Below, piece by piece: positions 48,607 to 56,232 of a stretch of 64,000 nt of DNA. Both the position numbers and the translations under genes were made by a program. The stretch is from Fuerstiella sp. Lineage in GTDB: Bacteria > Planctomycetota > Planctomycetia > Planctomycetales > Planctomycetaceae. Position 1 is the stretch's first letter; each line of letters starts with the position of its first letter. The notes below the pieces were generated by a model that was not told the origin of the DNA, searched no databases, and saw only the letters and a program-made list of their open reading frames with translations. The stretch lies in contig JAKVAY010000043.1 in the NCBI GenBank assembly GCA_022447185.1, positions 52,263 to 116,262 on the forward strand. Reading direction: 5' to 3'.

Positions 48607-48790
48607 CTCACGTTACGCCTGAACATGTGAATCGCCGTAATTTGACATCAGGCAGGTCTGTCCCCGGTTGAGAAATTGTCTTTGGGAAGTTAAGCGATAT
48701 AGTCGCAGAGCCTCCCGCGGCTACTGACTATAGTCATAACACCTGATGGATCCGATCCGATTCCTCCCACTCAACAAAGGAATGAAGACA

Positions 48791-49204
48791 ATGAAACATG
48801 TCGCTCTGCTTGCGTCCACGGCATTTCTGATCGGCTGTGCCGACGACGCTTTCAATGCGGTCGAAACACAGCACATGGAGCAGACGAAACAGAAAACTGC
48901 TGCACCGTCGATTGATTCTTTACCGATGGCAACTTCCTTCAATGCGGGGGATTCAGCAACACTGGCGATTCCGGAAATGAAATGCCCGTTTGGCTGTTTC
49001 CCGAAAGCCGAGGATGCTCTGGCAAATATTGATGGCGTTGCGGGAGTGGAACTGGTGGAACAGGAACAAGAAGGCGTTATCAATGATCGCCGGGTCGTTG
49101 TGACCTTCGACGGCAAAGTTGACAGCCAGACTGCCATCGTCGCACTCAATTCTGTCAACCTGCCAGGTGCCAACTTTGAACAGCCCAATGCCAGTGACAA
49201 CTGA
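48791..49204 (+). CDS. Small lipoprotein with heavy-metal-associated-like domain
   Basis: 137 residues from the ATG at 48791, with AAGGA at 48776-48780 as ribosome site. A lipobox FLIGC places the lipidated Cys at residue 16. The C-terminal 70 residues resemble the ferredoxin-like HMA fold: LAIPEMKCPFGCFPKAEDALANIDGVAGVEL, a strand, VVVTFDGKVD and a final AIVALN helix. The metal motif is M-x-C-P-F-G-C, with three residues between the Cys pair rather than the usual two. A periplasmic copper- or other soft-metal-binding role is inference. The gene ends at a bidirectional terminator. Confidence 0.75.
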   Translation: MKHVALLASTAFLIGCADDAFNAVETQHMEQTKQKTAAPSIDSLPMATSFNAGDSATLAIPEMKCPFGCFPKAEDALANIDGVAGVELVEQEQEGVINDRRVVVTFDGKVDSQTAIVALNSVNLPGANFEQPNASDN

Positions 49205-49328
49205 TGGAGCGAATCAGGCTCGACAGCCGGTCTCGCCTTTGATTCGACGCGACCATTTTCGGCAGTTCAGGGGCAGACGTTTGAAGACGGTACCCGACGA
49301 GCACTGCATACCGCAGATTTCAACACAA

Positions 49329-49361
49329 AAAAGGGTCGACATGTTACATGTCGACCCTTTT
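49329..49361. terminator. Bidirectional intrinsic terminator
   Basis: AAAAGGGTCGACATG (49329-49343) pairs perfectly with CATGTCGACCCTTTT (49347-49361) over 15 bp with a 3-base loop. A-runs and T-runs lie on both flanks, so it can stop transcription of the plus-strand lipoprotein gene and of the minus-strand lipoprotein gene that converge on it. Confidence 0.85.
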
Positions 49362-49385
49362 CGATTTGTCTGCGAGATCGTCGAT

Positions 49386-49967
49386 TTAATAGGTTGCCGG
49401 ACCGGTACAACGAATCAGATGGTCCTTATCGACGTATACAACTTCCTGTGTATGGTCGTTGTGCGTAAACGGTATCGGCCAGTAACTTCGAAGGACTTTT
49501 TCGTAATACACTGTACATTTGTAGTGGCAATGATGCAGTCGTGCTGGTCCCACAAGTGGATAAACCTTGCAGTCGTCCATTCGATCCACGATGAGCTCTT
49601 TGACAATTCGAACATTGTTACGGTGAGTTTCGTTCAGAAACGCGAAGCCTCCGGCAGGACTCTCAGGGAGCGCCTTCATGACTTCGTCGTCACTGGGTGG
49701 ATCCATACAGAAATTAGGCGCATTCTCACCTTCGATGGGATCGAGAATCGGCACCCGGAACCGCTCATTGTCGTCCAGTTGGTCTTCGACCCGCTGCGAC
49801 TGATAGGCACTGACCGGAATTGGAAAGGGTACTTCCCAAAAAGTCACGTACTCATAAAGCACCGAAACAACCCCGCCAGTCAACGTGCAACCGCTGTTGA
49901 CGAAGGTCATCAGGCAGATCGCGGTCAGCACGGCCCAACGTCGAAGTTGCCTGCCAAACGTCTGCAT
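49386..49967 (-). CDS. Hypothetical lipoprotein with Cys/His-rich C-terminus
   Basis: 193 residues from the ATG at 49967 with GGAA upstream; the 28-residue upstream extension is not supported. The signal peptide ends in the lipobox VNSGC27, so the mature protein is probably membrane-anchored. I do not recognise the family. Visible features: an aromatic stretch VLYEYVTFWEVPFPIPVSAYQSQ, an acidic middle, and a C-terminal part with HHCHYKC and Tyr-rich strands (TVYYEKVLRSYWPIPF). The HHCHYKC cluster could bind a metal. It ends 24 bases from the bidirectional terminator. Confidence 0.6.
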   Translation of the reverse strand: MQTFGRQLRRWAVLTAICLMTFVNSGCTLTGGVVSVLYEYVTFWEVPFPIPVSAYQSQRVEDQLDDNERFRVPILDPIEGENAPNFCMDPPSDDEVMKALPESPAGGFAFLNETHRNNVRIVKELIVDRMDDCKVYPLVGPARLHHCHYKCTVYYEKVLRSYWPIPFTHNDHTQEVVYVDKDHLIRCTGPATY

Positions 49968-50390
49968 TGTTCCATTTCCCTGCCAGAGAATTGTGGGCAA
50001 ATGCCCTGATCGGTCCAGTGAAGGCAACAAATTTTGCCTCCGTTGCATCATCGAGCCACTGCAGTGGTGGACGCATTCCGCAACCCATCCTGGTGGATGT
50101 CTTTGCCTTGTATCGATCGTTCCGGTTATTCAACTTGTGACTATATTGCCAATTTGGAAGTTAATCTGACGGTTTGTACCAGCGACCATGCTGTCTCGGT
50201 CCCAATGCTGAAAGGCAGACCCGCTCGGCGGTATCCACCGGTTTGTGCAATTGTGCTCGAGGCGATCACATTCGCATTACAGGTGAAGAATCGTGGCCGA
50301 TTGGAAGGTTTGCCCGAATCACGTGGGATCCAATTCAATACACTTCACACACATCCCAGGCTGCAGCTCGGAGTCAAAGACTACGGCTCC

Positions 50391-50426
50391 AAAAAAAAAG
50401 GTGTTTCCGTCAGTGACGAAAACACC
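50391..50426 (-). terminator. Intrinsic terminator of the BON-domain gene
   Basis: On the minus strand, GGTGTTTTCGTCA and TGACGGAAACACC form a 13-bp stem (one mismatch) at 50400-50426, followed by nine T (A-run at 50391-50399 on the plus strand). It lies about 60 bases past the stop of the gene ending at 50484. Confidence 0.85.
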
Positions 50427-50483
50427 CTGAGAATCAGTTCCACAATCTGGATTGTTCAGCTGAACTACCGTGTGGCTGGAAGC

Positions 50484-51593
50484 TTATTTTCCGCTGGGAT
50501 CGTAGAGGATCTCCCAAACACTCTTTGGTTTGTTGAAATTCAGATTCCAGAAGCCATCGTCCCACTGCAGCCTTGCATCACGCCAGCCCAGCGGGACCTG
50601 AGGATAGGGATAAAATGGACCAATGTACGGGAATGCACTCGCACTGTACTGCGTTGGATAGGTCACAGCAGCGGAGTTCGGGTACTGAGCGTACGCTGGC
50701 CACGCATGGCTGGGAAGCTGTGGATGCGAGAACACACCTGCACCACCGATTGCAGCCGGTCCTGCTGAAACCTGAGTCATTTCCATGGTTGTTGGAATCG
50801 GCGATGACTGAAGGTGGCCTGCACTGGCGAGTTGCTGTTCATGCGACACAGTTCTGGCCGGCTGAGAATACTGTGGCGGGTATGCGGATTGAGTTTGGGG
50901 TTGAGTCACATTCAATTGGTTGTTTACGGACTCAACACCCGGCACTCTGCGTGCTGCCTGCTCTGCGGCACTGCGACGTGCCACAGAATCAACACCACCG
51001 TTGAGCGTAACGACACCCTGCTGGTATTGAATCCCAATGTTCTGACCGGCGAGACCCGCCTGACTCAATGAACTGCCAATTTGTTCCGCCATCTGCTGAT
51101 TGCTGGGACGGCGTGTTACTTCAGCTTTGACCTGCTGGATCGCCCGTCGAACGGGTGGAGCCTGCTTCTGGCGTTGCGCCACCTGGACAGGTTGTTCAGG
51201 TGCCTGTTGCCTCTGTCGTCCTGTCAGACGACTCAAAAGCGTATTGAGTCCTGGACGTGTCCGGACATATTCCAACTCGTTGATCACGCGAGTGATCCCC
51301 GGCAGTTGCTGACATACTTCTGCAGCACGCGCCGCATGTCCAGGCTGTCGAACCTTGCCGTTCAGCTTCACGACTCCACCAGTGACTTCGATACTAATAC
51401 CGTAGCCGTCAATCTGAGCCTTTTGCAGAGCTGCGTGGACCTGCTCTACCTGATGCTGATTGAAGGTCTTCTGAGCTGGATTACCCGCCGTAGTCAATTG
51501 TTGACGACCGCCTGGCAATCCGTCCGCGCTGGCAACAGCGGGAACCGCTGCAAGGACAGCCAACATCAATAACAATTTACCATACTTTCGCAT
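50484..51593 (-). CDS. Exported protein with two BON domains
   Basis: 369 residues from the ATG at 51593. The start is decided by a very strong ribosome site, AGGAGGAG at 51601-51608, seven bases upstream. Signal peptide ends AVASADG (about residue 27). BON domain 1 is at about 40-110 (HAALQKAQIDGYGISIEV, VVKLNGKVRQPGHAARA) and BON domain 2 at about 160-240 (IGSSLSQAGLAGQNIGIQ, VVTLNGGVDSVARRSAA). They are linked by a Gln/Pro/Arg-rich stretch. The C-terminal 120 residues are Pro/Tyr/Gln-rich and end in a Trp-rich segment (WDDGFWNLNF). BON domains bind phospholipid or peptidoglycan-associated surfaces, so an envelope-stability role is likely. Confidence 0.88.
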   Translation of the reverse strand: MRKYGKLLLMLAVLAAVPAVASADGLPGGRQQLTTAGNPAQKTFNQHQVEQVHAALQKAQIDGYGISIEVTGGVVKLNGKVRQPGHAARAAEVCQQLPGITRVINELEYVRTRPGLNTLLSRLTGRQRQQAPEQPVQVAQRQKQAPPVRRAIQQVKAEVTRRPSNQQMAEQIGSSLSQAGLAGQNIGIQYQQGVVTLNGGVDSVARRSAAEQAARRVPGVESVNNQLNVTQPQTQSAYPPQYSQPARTVSHEQQLASAGHLQSSPIPTTMEMTQVSAGPAAIGGAGVFSHPQLPSHAWPAYAQYPNSAAVTYPTQYSASAFPYIGPFYPYPQVPLGWRDARLQWDDGFWNLNFNKPKSVWEILYDPSGK

Positions 51594-52094
51594 GAAAGCT
51601 CTCCTCCTGAGATGCCTTCCGTTCCAGGCCGCTTGAAACTGCATAGCAGCTGTTTGGGGCGGATTACCAGTGGTTGCTGGACTTTCCAGGAGCGGAGCGG
51701 ATCTGATCTGAGAGAACGGAAACCGTTGTTTTGGCTGCCGTTCCTGATGAATTCCCACTCGCCGTATCAGTTCGTGTGTTCATCGTCAGAAATGCCTTTA
51801 CAGGCACCACCAACGCCGTGGCTTTGTACCAAAGTGAGCGCAACGGACAGATACGCAGTTATCATCGGACACATCGTGAGGCCTGGATCAACAATTCTGG
51901 TTAATTGGTCCGTAACGGATAAGTGGATCGTCGTAATCCTGATCTCGGATCTTGTTGCAACAACAACCGGGCCTGCTGACATTTGAATAGTGGCAGATTC
52001 TGCCGCTATTCAAGTCTCCTTCTGTCGCCGCCAGGTCTGACCCCAATAGAACACACACCTATCACAACAACTGATCTGCCAAACAACGCGCTGA
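51594..52094. other. Non-coding stretch between BON and SMP-30 genes
   Basis: 501 bases upstream of the BON gene on the minus strand. It holds the strong ribosome site of that gene, a 13-bp inverted repeat at 51983-52013 and a small AACGG/CCGTT hairpin near 51717-51729. No protein-like ORF was seen. Confidence 0.45.
51983..52013. repeat. 13-bp inverted repeat downstream of the SMP-30-like gene
   Basis: TTGAATAGTGGCA (51983-51995) pairs with TGCCGCTATTCAA (52001-52013), one G-T wobble, around a 5-base loop. It lies 80 bases after the stop of the SMP-30-like gene. No U-tract follows, so it is either a 3' RNA hairpin or an operator for the BON gene. Confidence 0.4.
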
Positions 52095-53114
52095 TCAACC
52101 ACCCACATCGGCATGTGCAGAATGATGACCGGTGGCGTTGACATGAATCCTGTACAAGCCACCCCCCGCCGTGATGTAGAGTGTTTGCAATTCTTTCCCA
52201 TTGCCAAAACAACAATTTGTCGGAAGCGTCGGTGTCCTGATCCTTGCCAGTTCCCTGCCATCAGGACTAAAGATGACGATGCCAAACCTCTCCGCCGATC
52301 GGACCGCAGCGTAGAGTCGTCCTGCGGTGTCGACCGTCATGCCGTCAATACCGGTTTCACTGCCGAAATCCACGAGGACTTGTTTGTTTCCGAGCGAGCC
52401 GTCAGATGCCACGGAAAACACATTGAGCGTCATTCGACCGGGCTGAGCATCGGTCACGGTTTCTGCCTGGTCAGTCCCGTTGTCTGTTTCCGCGACATAC
52501 AGCTTCCTGCCGTCGGGTGAAAGCATGACTCCATTCGGTTTTGTAATCTCTGATGTCGCTCGCCACAGTGAACCATCAGGATCCAGCCGATAGACATCCA
52601 TCGACCGCAATTCCATCTTCTCAGGTCCGACATACTTTGGATCACTGAAGTAAATTCGACCATGACGGTCAATGACGATGTCATTGGGCGAATTAAAACG
52701 CCTGCCTTCGAACCGGTCGACAATCGTTTTGAGCGATCCGTCCGAAAGAACCTCGACCAGCGCTCGCTTGCCTCCCAGCGGTGAGGCACAACAGGCAAGC
52801 AACCGACCACCGCGGTCAAACATGAGACCGTTGGCCATTTTGCTGTCCTGTGAGTGAATAACGATATCGCCGGTCTCCGGGTTAAACTTCATGATTCTTG
52901 CGGGCCGAGCATCAAAAGGCTGAGCAAAATCACTGAAGTACATCAGACCGTCCGGTCCTGCCGCAACACCCTCAGTAAATCCACCTTCTTCCCACAGGGC
53001 TTCAATCCGAGCCCCGTCAGGAATCAGTTTAGACACCGTGGATTCTTCGCCTGCCGAAGACTCAAACATGAAAAGCAGATTCAGACCCAGTATGACGGCG
53101 AAGTGTTTGTTCAC
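52095..53114 (-). CDS. SMP-30/gluconolactonase-family protein, exported (GTG start)
   Basis: 339 residues. The start is GTG at 53114, since GGGAG lies seven bases upstream and the signal peptide MNKHFAVILGLNLLFMFESSAG begins there; an overlapping ATG is out of frame. SMP-30/LRE (PF08450) six-bladed propeller features: Glu in FTEGVAAGPDG, Asn in RFNSPNDIVIDRHG, Asn in KPNGVMLSPDGRKLYVAETD and Asp in GIDGMTVDTAGRLY, the four positions that bind the catalytic metal. It probably hydrolyses a sugar lactone outside the cytoplasm. Single gene; the next upstream gene (ketosynthase) ends 181 bases away. Confidence 0.9.
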   Translation of the reverse strand: MNKHFAVILGLNLLFMFESSAGEESTVSKLIPDGARIEALWEEGGFTEGVAAGPDGLMYFSDFAQPFDARPARIMKFNPETGDIVIHSQDSKMANGLMFDRGGRLLACCASPLGGKRALVEVLSDGSLKTIVDRFEGRRFNSPNDIVIDRHGRIYFSDPKYVGPEKMELRSMDVYRLDPDGSLWRATSEITKPNGVMLSPDGRKLYVAETDNGTDQAETVTDAQPGRMTLNVFSVASDGSLGNKQVLVDFGSETGIDGMTVDTAGRLYAAVRSAERFGIVIFSPDGRELARIRTPTLPTNCCFGNGKELQTLYITAGGGLYRIHVNATGHHSAHADVGG

Positions 53115-53295
53115 ATGATTCTCCCGCTTTTACAGCACACCCTGACAGCACCGAACTGGTCACAGTAATCTGGATTGTTCGAAGTGCCAAACCGAAACAG
53201 CAACGTCAACTTCGCCGATTATTCTGACCGGATTCTCGATACAAAACAAACATTGTGTTTGTCGATCAATCAATTTCCGATTCTGTCAAACGGCA

Positions 53296-54576
53296 CTAAA
53301 CGTCCTCGGTACGCTTCAATTCCGGATCGTCGACTCGGCCGATCACCAGCGAGACGTTATGACCTCCAAATCCGAAACTGTTGTTAACTGCATATCGGAC
53401 ATCGGCTTCGACCGCTTCATTGGCAATATAGTTCAGGTTGCAGTCCGGGTCCGGTGTACAATAGTTAATTGTGGGTGGCAGAATACCGGATGTCAGTGCA
53501 AGTGCAGACACAGACATTTCCACCGCGCAGGCAGCGCCGATCATGTGCCCGGTCATACTTTTCGTTGAACTGACCCGCAGTTTGGCAGCGTCGTGACCAA
53601 AGACATGGTTCAGTGCCACGGTTTCCATTGCATCATTGTATTTCGTGCTTGTGCCATGTGCATTAACGTAAGTACAGCCTGCTATGTCCGCTGAATTGAG
53701 TGCTGCCGCCTCGATCGCAGTATCAATCGCACGTATCGCCTTCCTGCCTTCCGGGTCCGGCTGGACCAGATGAAATGCATCACTGGTCGCTTTTCCACTG
53801 AGGACTTCCGCCCATGCCCGACCGCCACGTTTTCTGAGATGGTCTTCATTTTCGAATATCAGAATGGATGCACCCTCGGCCATCACAAATCCAGCACGAC
53901 TGTCATCAAACGGCCTCATCGAAGTTTTCGGACTGTCGTTACTGTCACGACACATCGCTTTCATGCGTACAAACGAAGCAATTCCAAGACGTGTGAGTGA
54001 GGCTTCTGTTCCACCGGTGATGACGAAATCCGCATTGCCCTGTCTCAGAAATTCGAGGGCATCAATCATCGCGTGGCCGGAAGATGAACATGCACTGCTG
54101 CACGTATGGCAGGAGCCGTGAACTCCGAACGCAAGACTCACACATGCCGGTGGTGCATTGGGCATCAGCATCGGAATCGTAAAGGGACTGACGCGAGAAG
54201 GGCCGCGTGACAACATCCGCTCATGTTGAAATTCGTACGTCTCCAGACCCGCCAGTCCGGCACCCAGGATCACCGACGCGTTCTCACCGAGGTCGGACGT
54301 TGGCAGACCGGCGTCTTCCAGTGCTTCATGGGTGGCAAATACAGAGAACTGCGTTGCCCGGTCCATTCGCTTGCTGTTGACCAGATCGTTTACGTTGACC
54401 CGTGTCAGGTCCATGTCACGAACTTCACCGCCGATGGTGACATCGAGATCGGTTGTATCGTGGAGTTTCAGAGTATCCAGACCGCAACGGCCATTGATCA
54501 AATGATTCCAGTTCGTCCTTCGATCGTTGCCAAGACACGTCGTCATTCCAATTCCGGAAACAAAAACCCTCTGCAT
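53296..54576 (-). CDS. Beta-ketoacyl-ACP synthase, FabF type
   Basis: 426 residues from the ATG at 54576, with GGAG upstream; 28 further in-frame residues are not expected. Thiolase-fold condensing enzyme: active-site Cys163 in SSACSSSGHAM, the two catalytic His in VNAHGTSTKYND and STKSMTGHMIGAA, and the C-terminal NNSFGFGGHNVSLV. It elongates acyl-ACP with malonyl-ACP in fatty acid synthesis, or in a secondary pathway. No acpP, fabG or fabD lies next to it, which leaves open whether this is the main FabF or an accessory paralogue, so no symbol is given. Confidence 0.92.
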   Translation of the reverse strand: MQRVFVSGIGMTTCLGNDRRTNWNHLINGRCGLDTLKLHDTTDLDVTIGGEVRDMDLTRVNVNDLVNSKRMDRATQFSVFATHEALEDAGLPTSDLGENASVILGAGLAGLETYEFQHERMLSRGPSRVSPFTIPMLMPNAPPACVSLAFGVHGSCHTCSSACSSSGHAMIDALEFLRQGNADFVITGGTEASLTRLGIASFVRMKAMCRDSNDSPKTSMRPFDDSRAGFVMAEGASILIFENEDHLRKRGGRAWAEVLSGKATSDAFHLVQPDPEGRKAIRAIDTAIEAAALNSADIAGCTYVNAHGTSTKYNDAMETVALNHVFGHDAAKLRVSSTKSMTGHMIGAACAVEMSVSALALTSGILPPTINYCTPDPDCNLNYIANEAVEADVRYAVNNSFGFGGHNVSLVIGRVDDPELKRTEDV

Positions 54577-55100
54577 TCTCAATCTCCAGCCTGCTAACGG
54601 ACAGGGCACTCCATCGCTCATCGTGAATCCAGTGAGGCAGGTGGGGCCATGGCCGAACACGAGCTATTCAGTTCGGTGTGACAGGTCGCTGAACCGGAAG
54701 CCGACACTGTGGCATTGCCGAAATCGTCAGACCTTTTTTGGCTGTACTAAATCATACTCAGTCGATGCTGCAATGGCACTCCGGGTCAAAACAACCGTAT
54801 TCACCGTATTTCTCCGCACTGGAATTCAGCGTCCGAAGCAGATGATTTCGGTTGACGTCCCGTTAAAGTCCTGTGACGTCGCATATGAGGGTGATGTGTA
54901 CATTCTGGAGAGCAACCAGCGCAAGTCCCGTTAACCCGGGAAGCGGCAGCTCAAAACAGGTCAAGAGCCGAACCTCGCTGGAGTCTTTTGGTTCGGATTC
55001 TTACCATTTTGCGTGCATGTCCAGAGCAGCCATCGGGAACTTTTCCGAGCGTCGGGATGTGCTTTGGATTTTCTACACGCCACCGTTGGACGATGAATTC
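54577..55100. other. Divergent intergenic region, ketosynthase / mtdB
   Basis: 524 bases between divergent genes. Apart from the possible small ORF at 54773-54934 nothing is recognisable. No strong repeat was found. Confidence 0.35.
54773..54934 (+). CDS. Possible small protein (53 residues)
   Basis: MALRVKTTVFTVFLRTGIQ... is an ATG-initiated ORF of 53 codons in the gap upstream of mtdB. Its later half (VDVPLKSCDVAYEGDVYILE) has protein-like alternation of hydrophobic and charged residues, but the ribosome site is weak and no family is recognised. It may equally be chance. Confidence 0.2.
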   Translation: MALRVKTTVFTVFLRTGIQRPKQMISVDVPLKSCDVAYEGDVYILESNQRKSR

Positions 55101-55973
55101 ATGCAGAAGATACTTATCCAATTGGACACTGATGACCAGCCCGCCGCATTCGATCAAGTAGTGGCCGTCGATGCCGGTGCTGACCGAATACTGAGTTATG
55201 GAGGTATTAACGAAAACAATGTCGAAGCGCTGGTCCATGGCGCAATCTTTACGAGGGGACCCGCCGATCTGAACAATACCGCCATCTTCGTCGGTGGGAG
55301 TAATGTTGCCGCGGGTGAGCAGCTTGCACAAAGAGTTGCGCAGACTTTTTTTGGTCCGATGCGTGTCTCGTTGATGATGGACTCCAACGGGTGCAATACA
55401 ACCGCCGCAGCTGCTGTGGTTGCCGCAAAGAAGCATCTGGAATTACGGGGTACGACGGCGCTTGTTCTTGGTGGAACCGGCCCTGTGGGCCAGCGAGTCG
55501 CGCAACTACTGGCCGGGGAATGCTGCAAAGTGCGGCTCGCATCACGGTCAAAAGAGCGCGCTGCCGCCGCATGCAACCGGATCGTTGAAGGACACAAGGT
55601 TGAACGTCCGGAACCGGTCGCTGCGTCCACGACAAAGGAAAGCCTCGCGGCAGCAAAAGATGTGGACCTACTGTTCGCCGCTGGTGCCGCAGGAGTTTGT
55701 TTCCTGTCAGACGGATGCCTGGCATCGATTGACAGTCTCAAAGTCGCTGTGGACCTGAATGCTGTTCCGCCGACAGGTGTTTCAGAGATCGAGGCAACGG
55801 ACAAAGCCGTCGATCGCAACGGAGTTCTTTGCTATGGTGCGCTAGGCGTCGGCGCTGGCAAGATGCAGGTCCATAAGCAGGCGGTTCGACAACTGTTCCA
55901 GACAAATGACAGGAAATTCGGAACAGAAGAGATTTATCATCTGGCACTGGAAATGGCTGGTCTGCAGCGGTAA
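55101..55973 (+). CDS. mtdB: NAD(P)-dependent methylene-tetrahydromethanopterin dehydrogenase
   Basis: 290 residues from the ATG at 55101; the frame is open to 54873 but the family begins MxKILxQLDTD as here. It oxidises methylene-H4MPT (or methylene-H4F) to the methenyl form in C1 transfer. Diagnostic stretches: VDAGADRILSYGGI, VHGAIFTRGPADLNNTAIFVGGSNV, FFGPMRVSLMMDSNGCNTTAAAAV and the nucleotide motif GGTGPVG at 124-130. This matches MtdB/MtdA of methylotrophs and of planctomycetes that carry archaeal-type C1 genes. None of the other C1 genes (fae, mch, fhc) is in the window. MtdA versus MtdB specificity cannot be settled by eye. Confidence 0.9.
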   Translation: MQKILIQLDTDDQPAAFDQVVAVDAGADRILSYGGINENNVEALVHGAIFTRGPADLNNTAIFVGGSNVAAGEQLAQRVAQTFFGPMRVSLMMDSNGCNTTAAAAVVAAKKHLELRGTTALVLGGTGPVGQRVAQLLAGECCKVRLASRSKERAAAACNRIVEGHKVERPEPVAASTTKESLAAAKDVDLLFAAGAAGVCFLSDGCLASIDSLKVAVDLNAVPPTGVSEIEATDKAVDRNGVLCYGALGVGAGKMQVHKQAVRQLFQTNDRKFGTEEIYHLALEMAGLQR

Positions 55974-56232
55974 TCCGCGTGACTGCTGCAAATTCGTCTA
56001 TTTGGTCTCCGTTGCGACATCCAATCTTCCCGGTCTTCTGGCTCACGCATTTGTCGGTGCAGCCCTGTTCGGCAAGTCGTCCGACGTGACAATCGGCTGC
56101 AGCTGTCAGACAGCGGGATCCAAGTATCCTGTGCAAAACTGCTCCCTGGTCACGAAACGGAACCGAATCAATCCAACGTCCGCGACAACATGAGAAAAAT
56201 CCACCATGTCTGATCATCCCGCTGTGGATCAC

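Noticed and set aside
48642..48734. TTGACA at 48642 and TATAGT near 48729 as a promoter for the HMA-like lipoprotein gene
   Set aside because: The two hexamers are not at a workable distance and no partner element was found for either.
55738..56232. 164-codon minus-strand frame at the end of mtdB
   Set aside because: Overlaps the conserved C-terminus of mtdB antisense, and its Cys/Arg-rich translation matches nothing recognisable.
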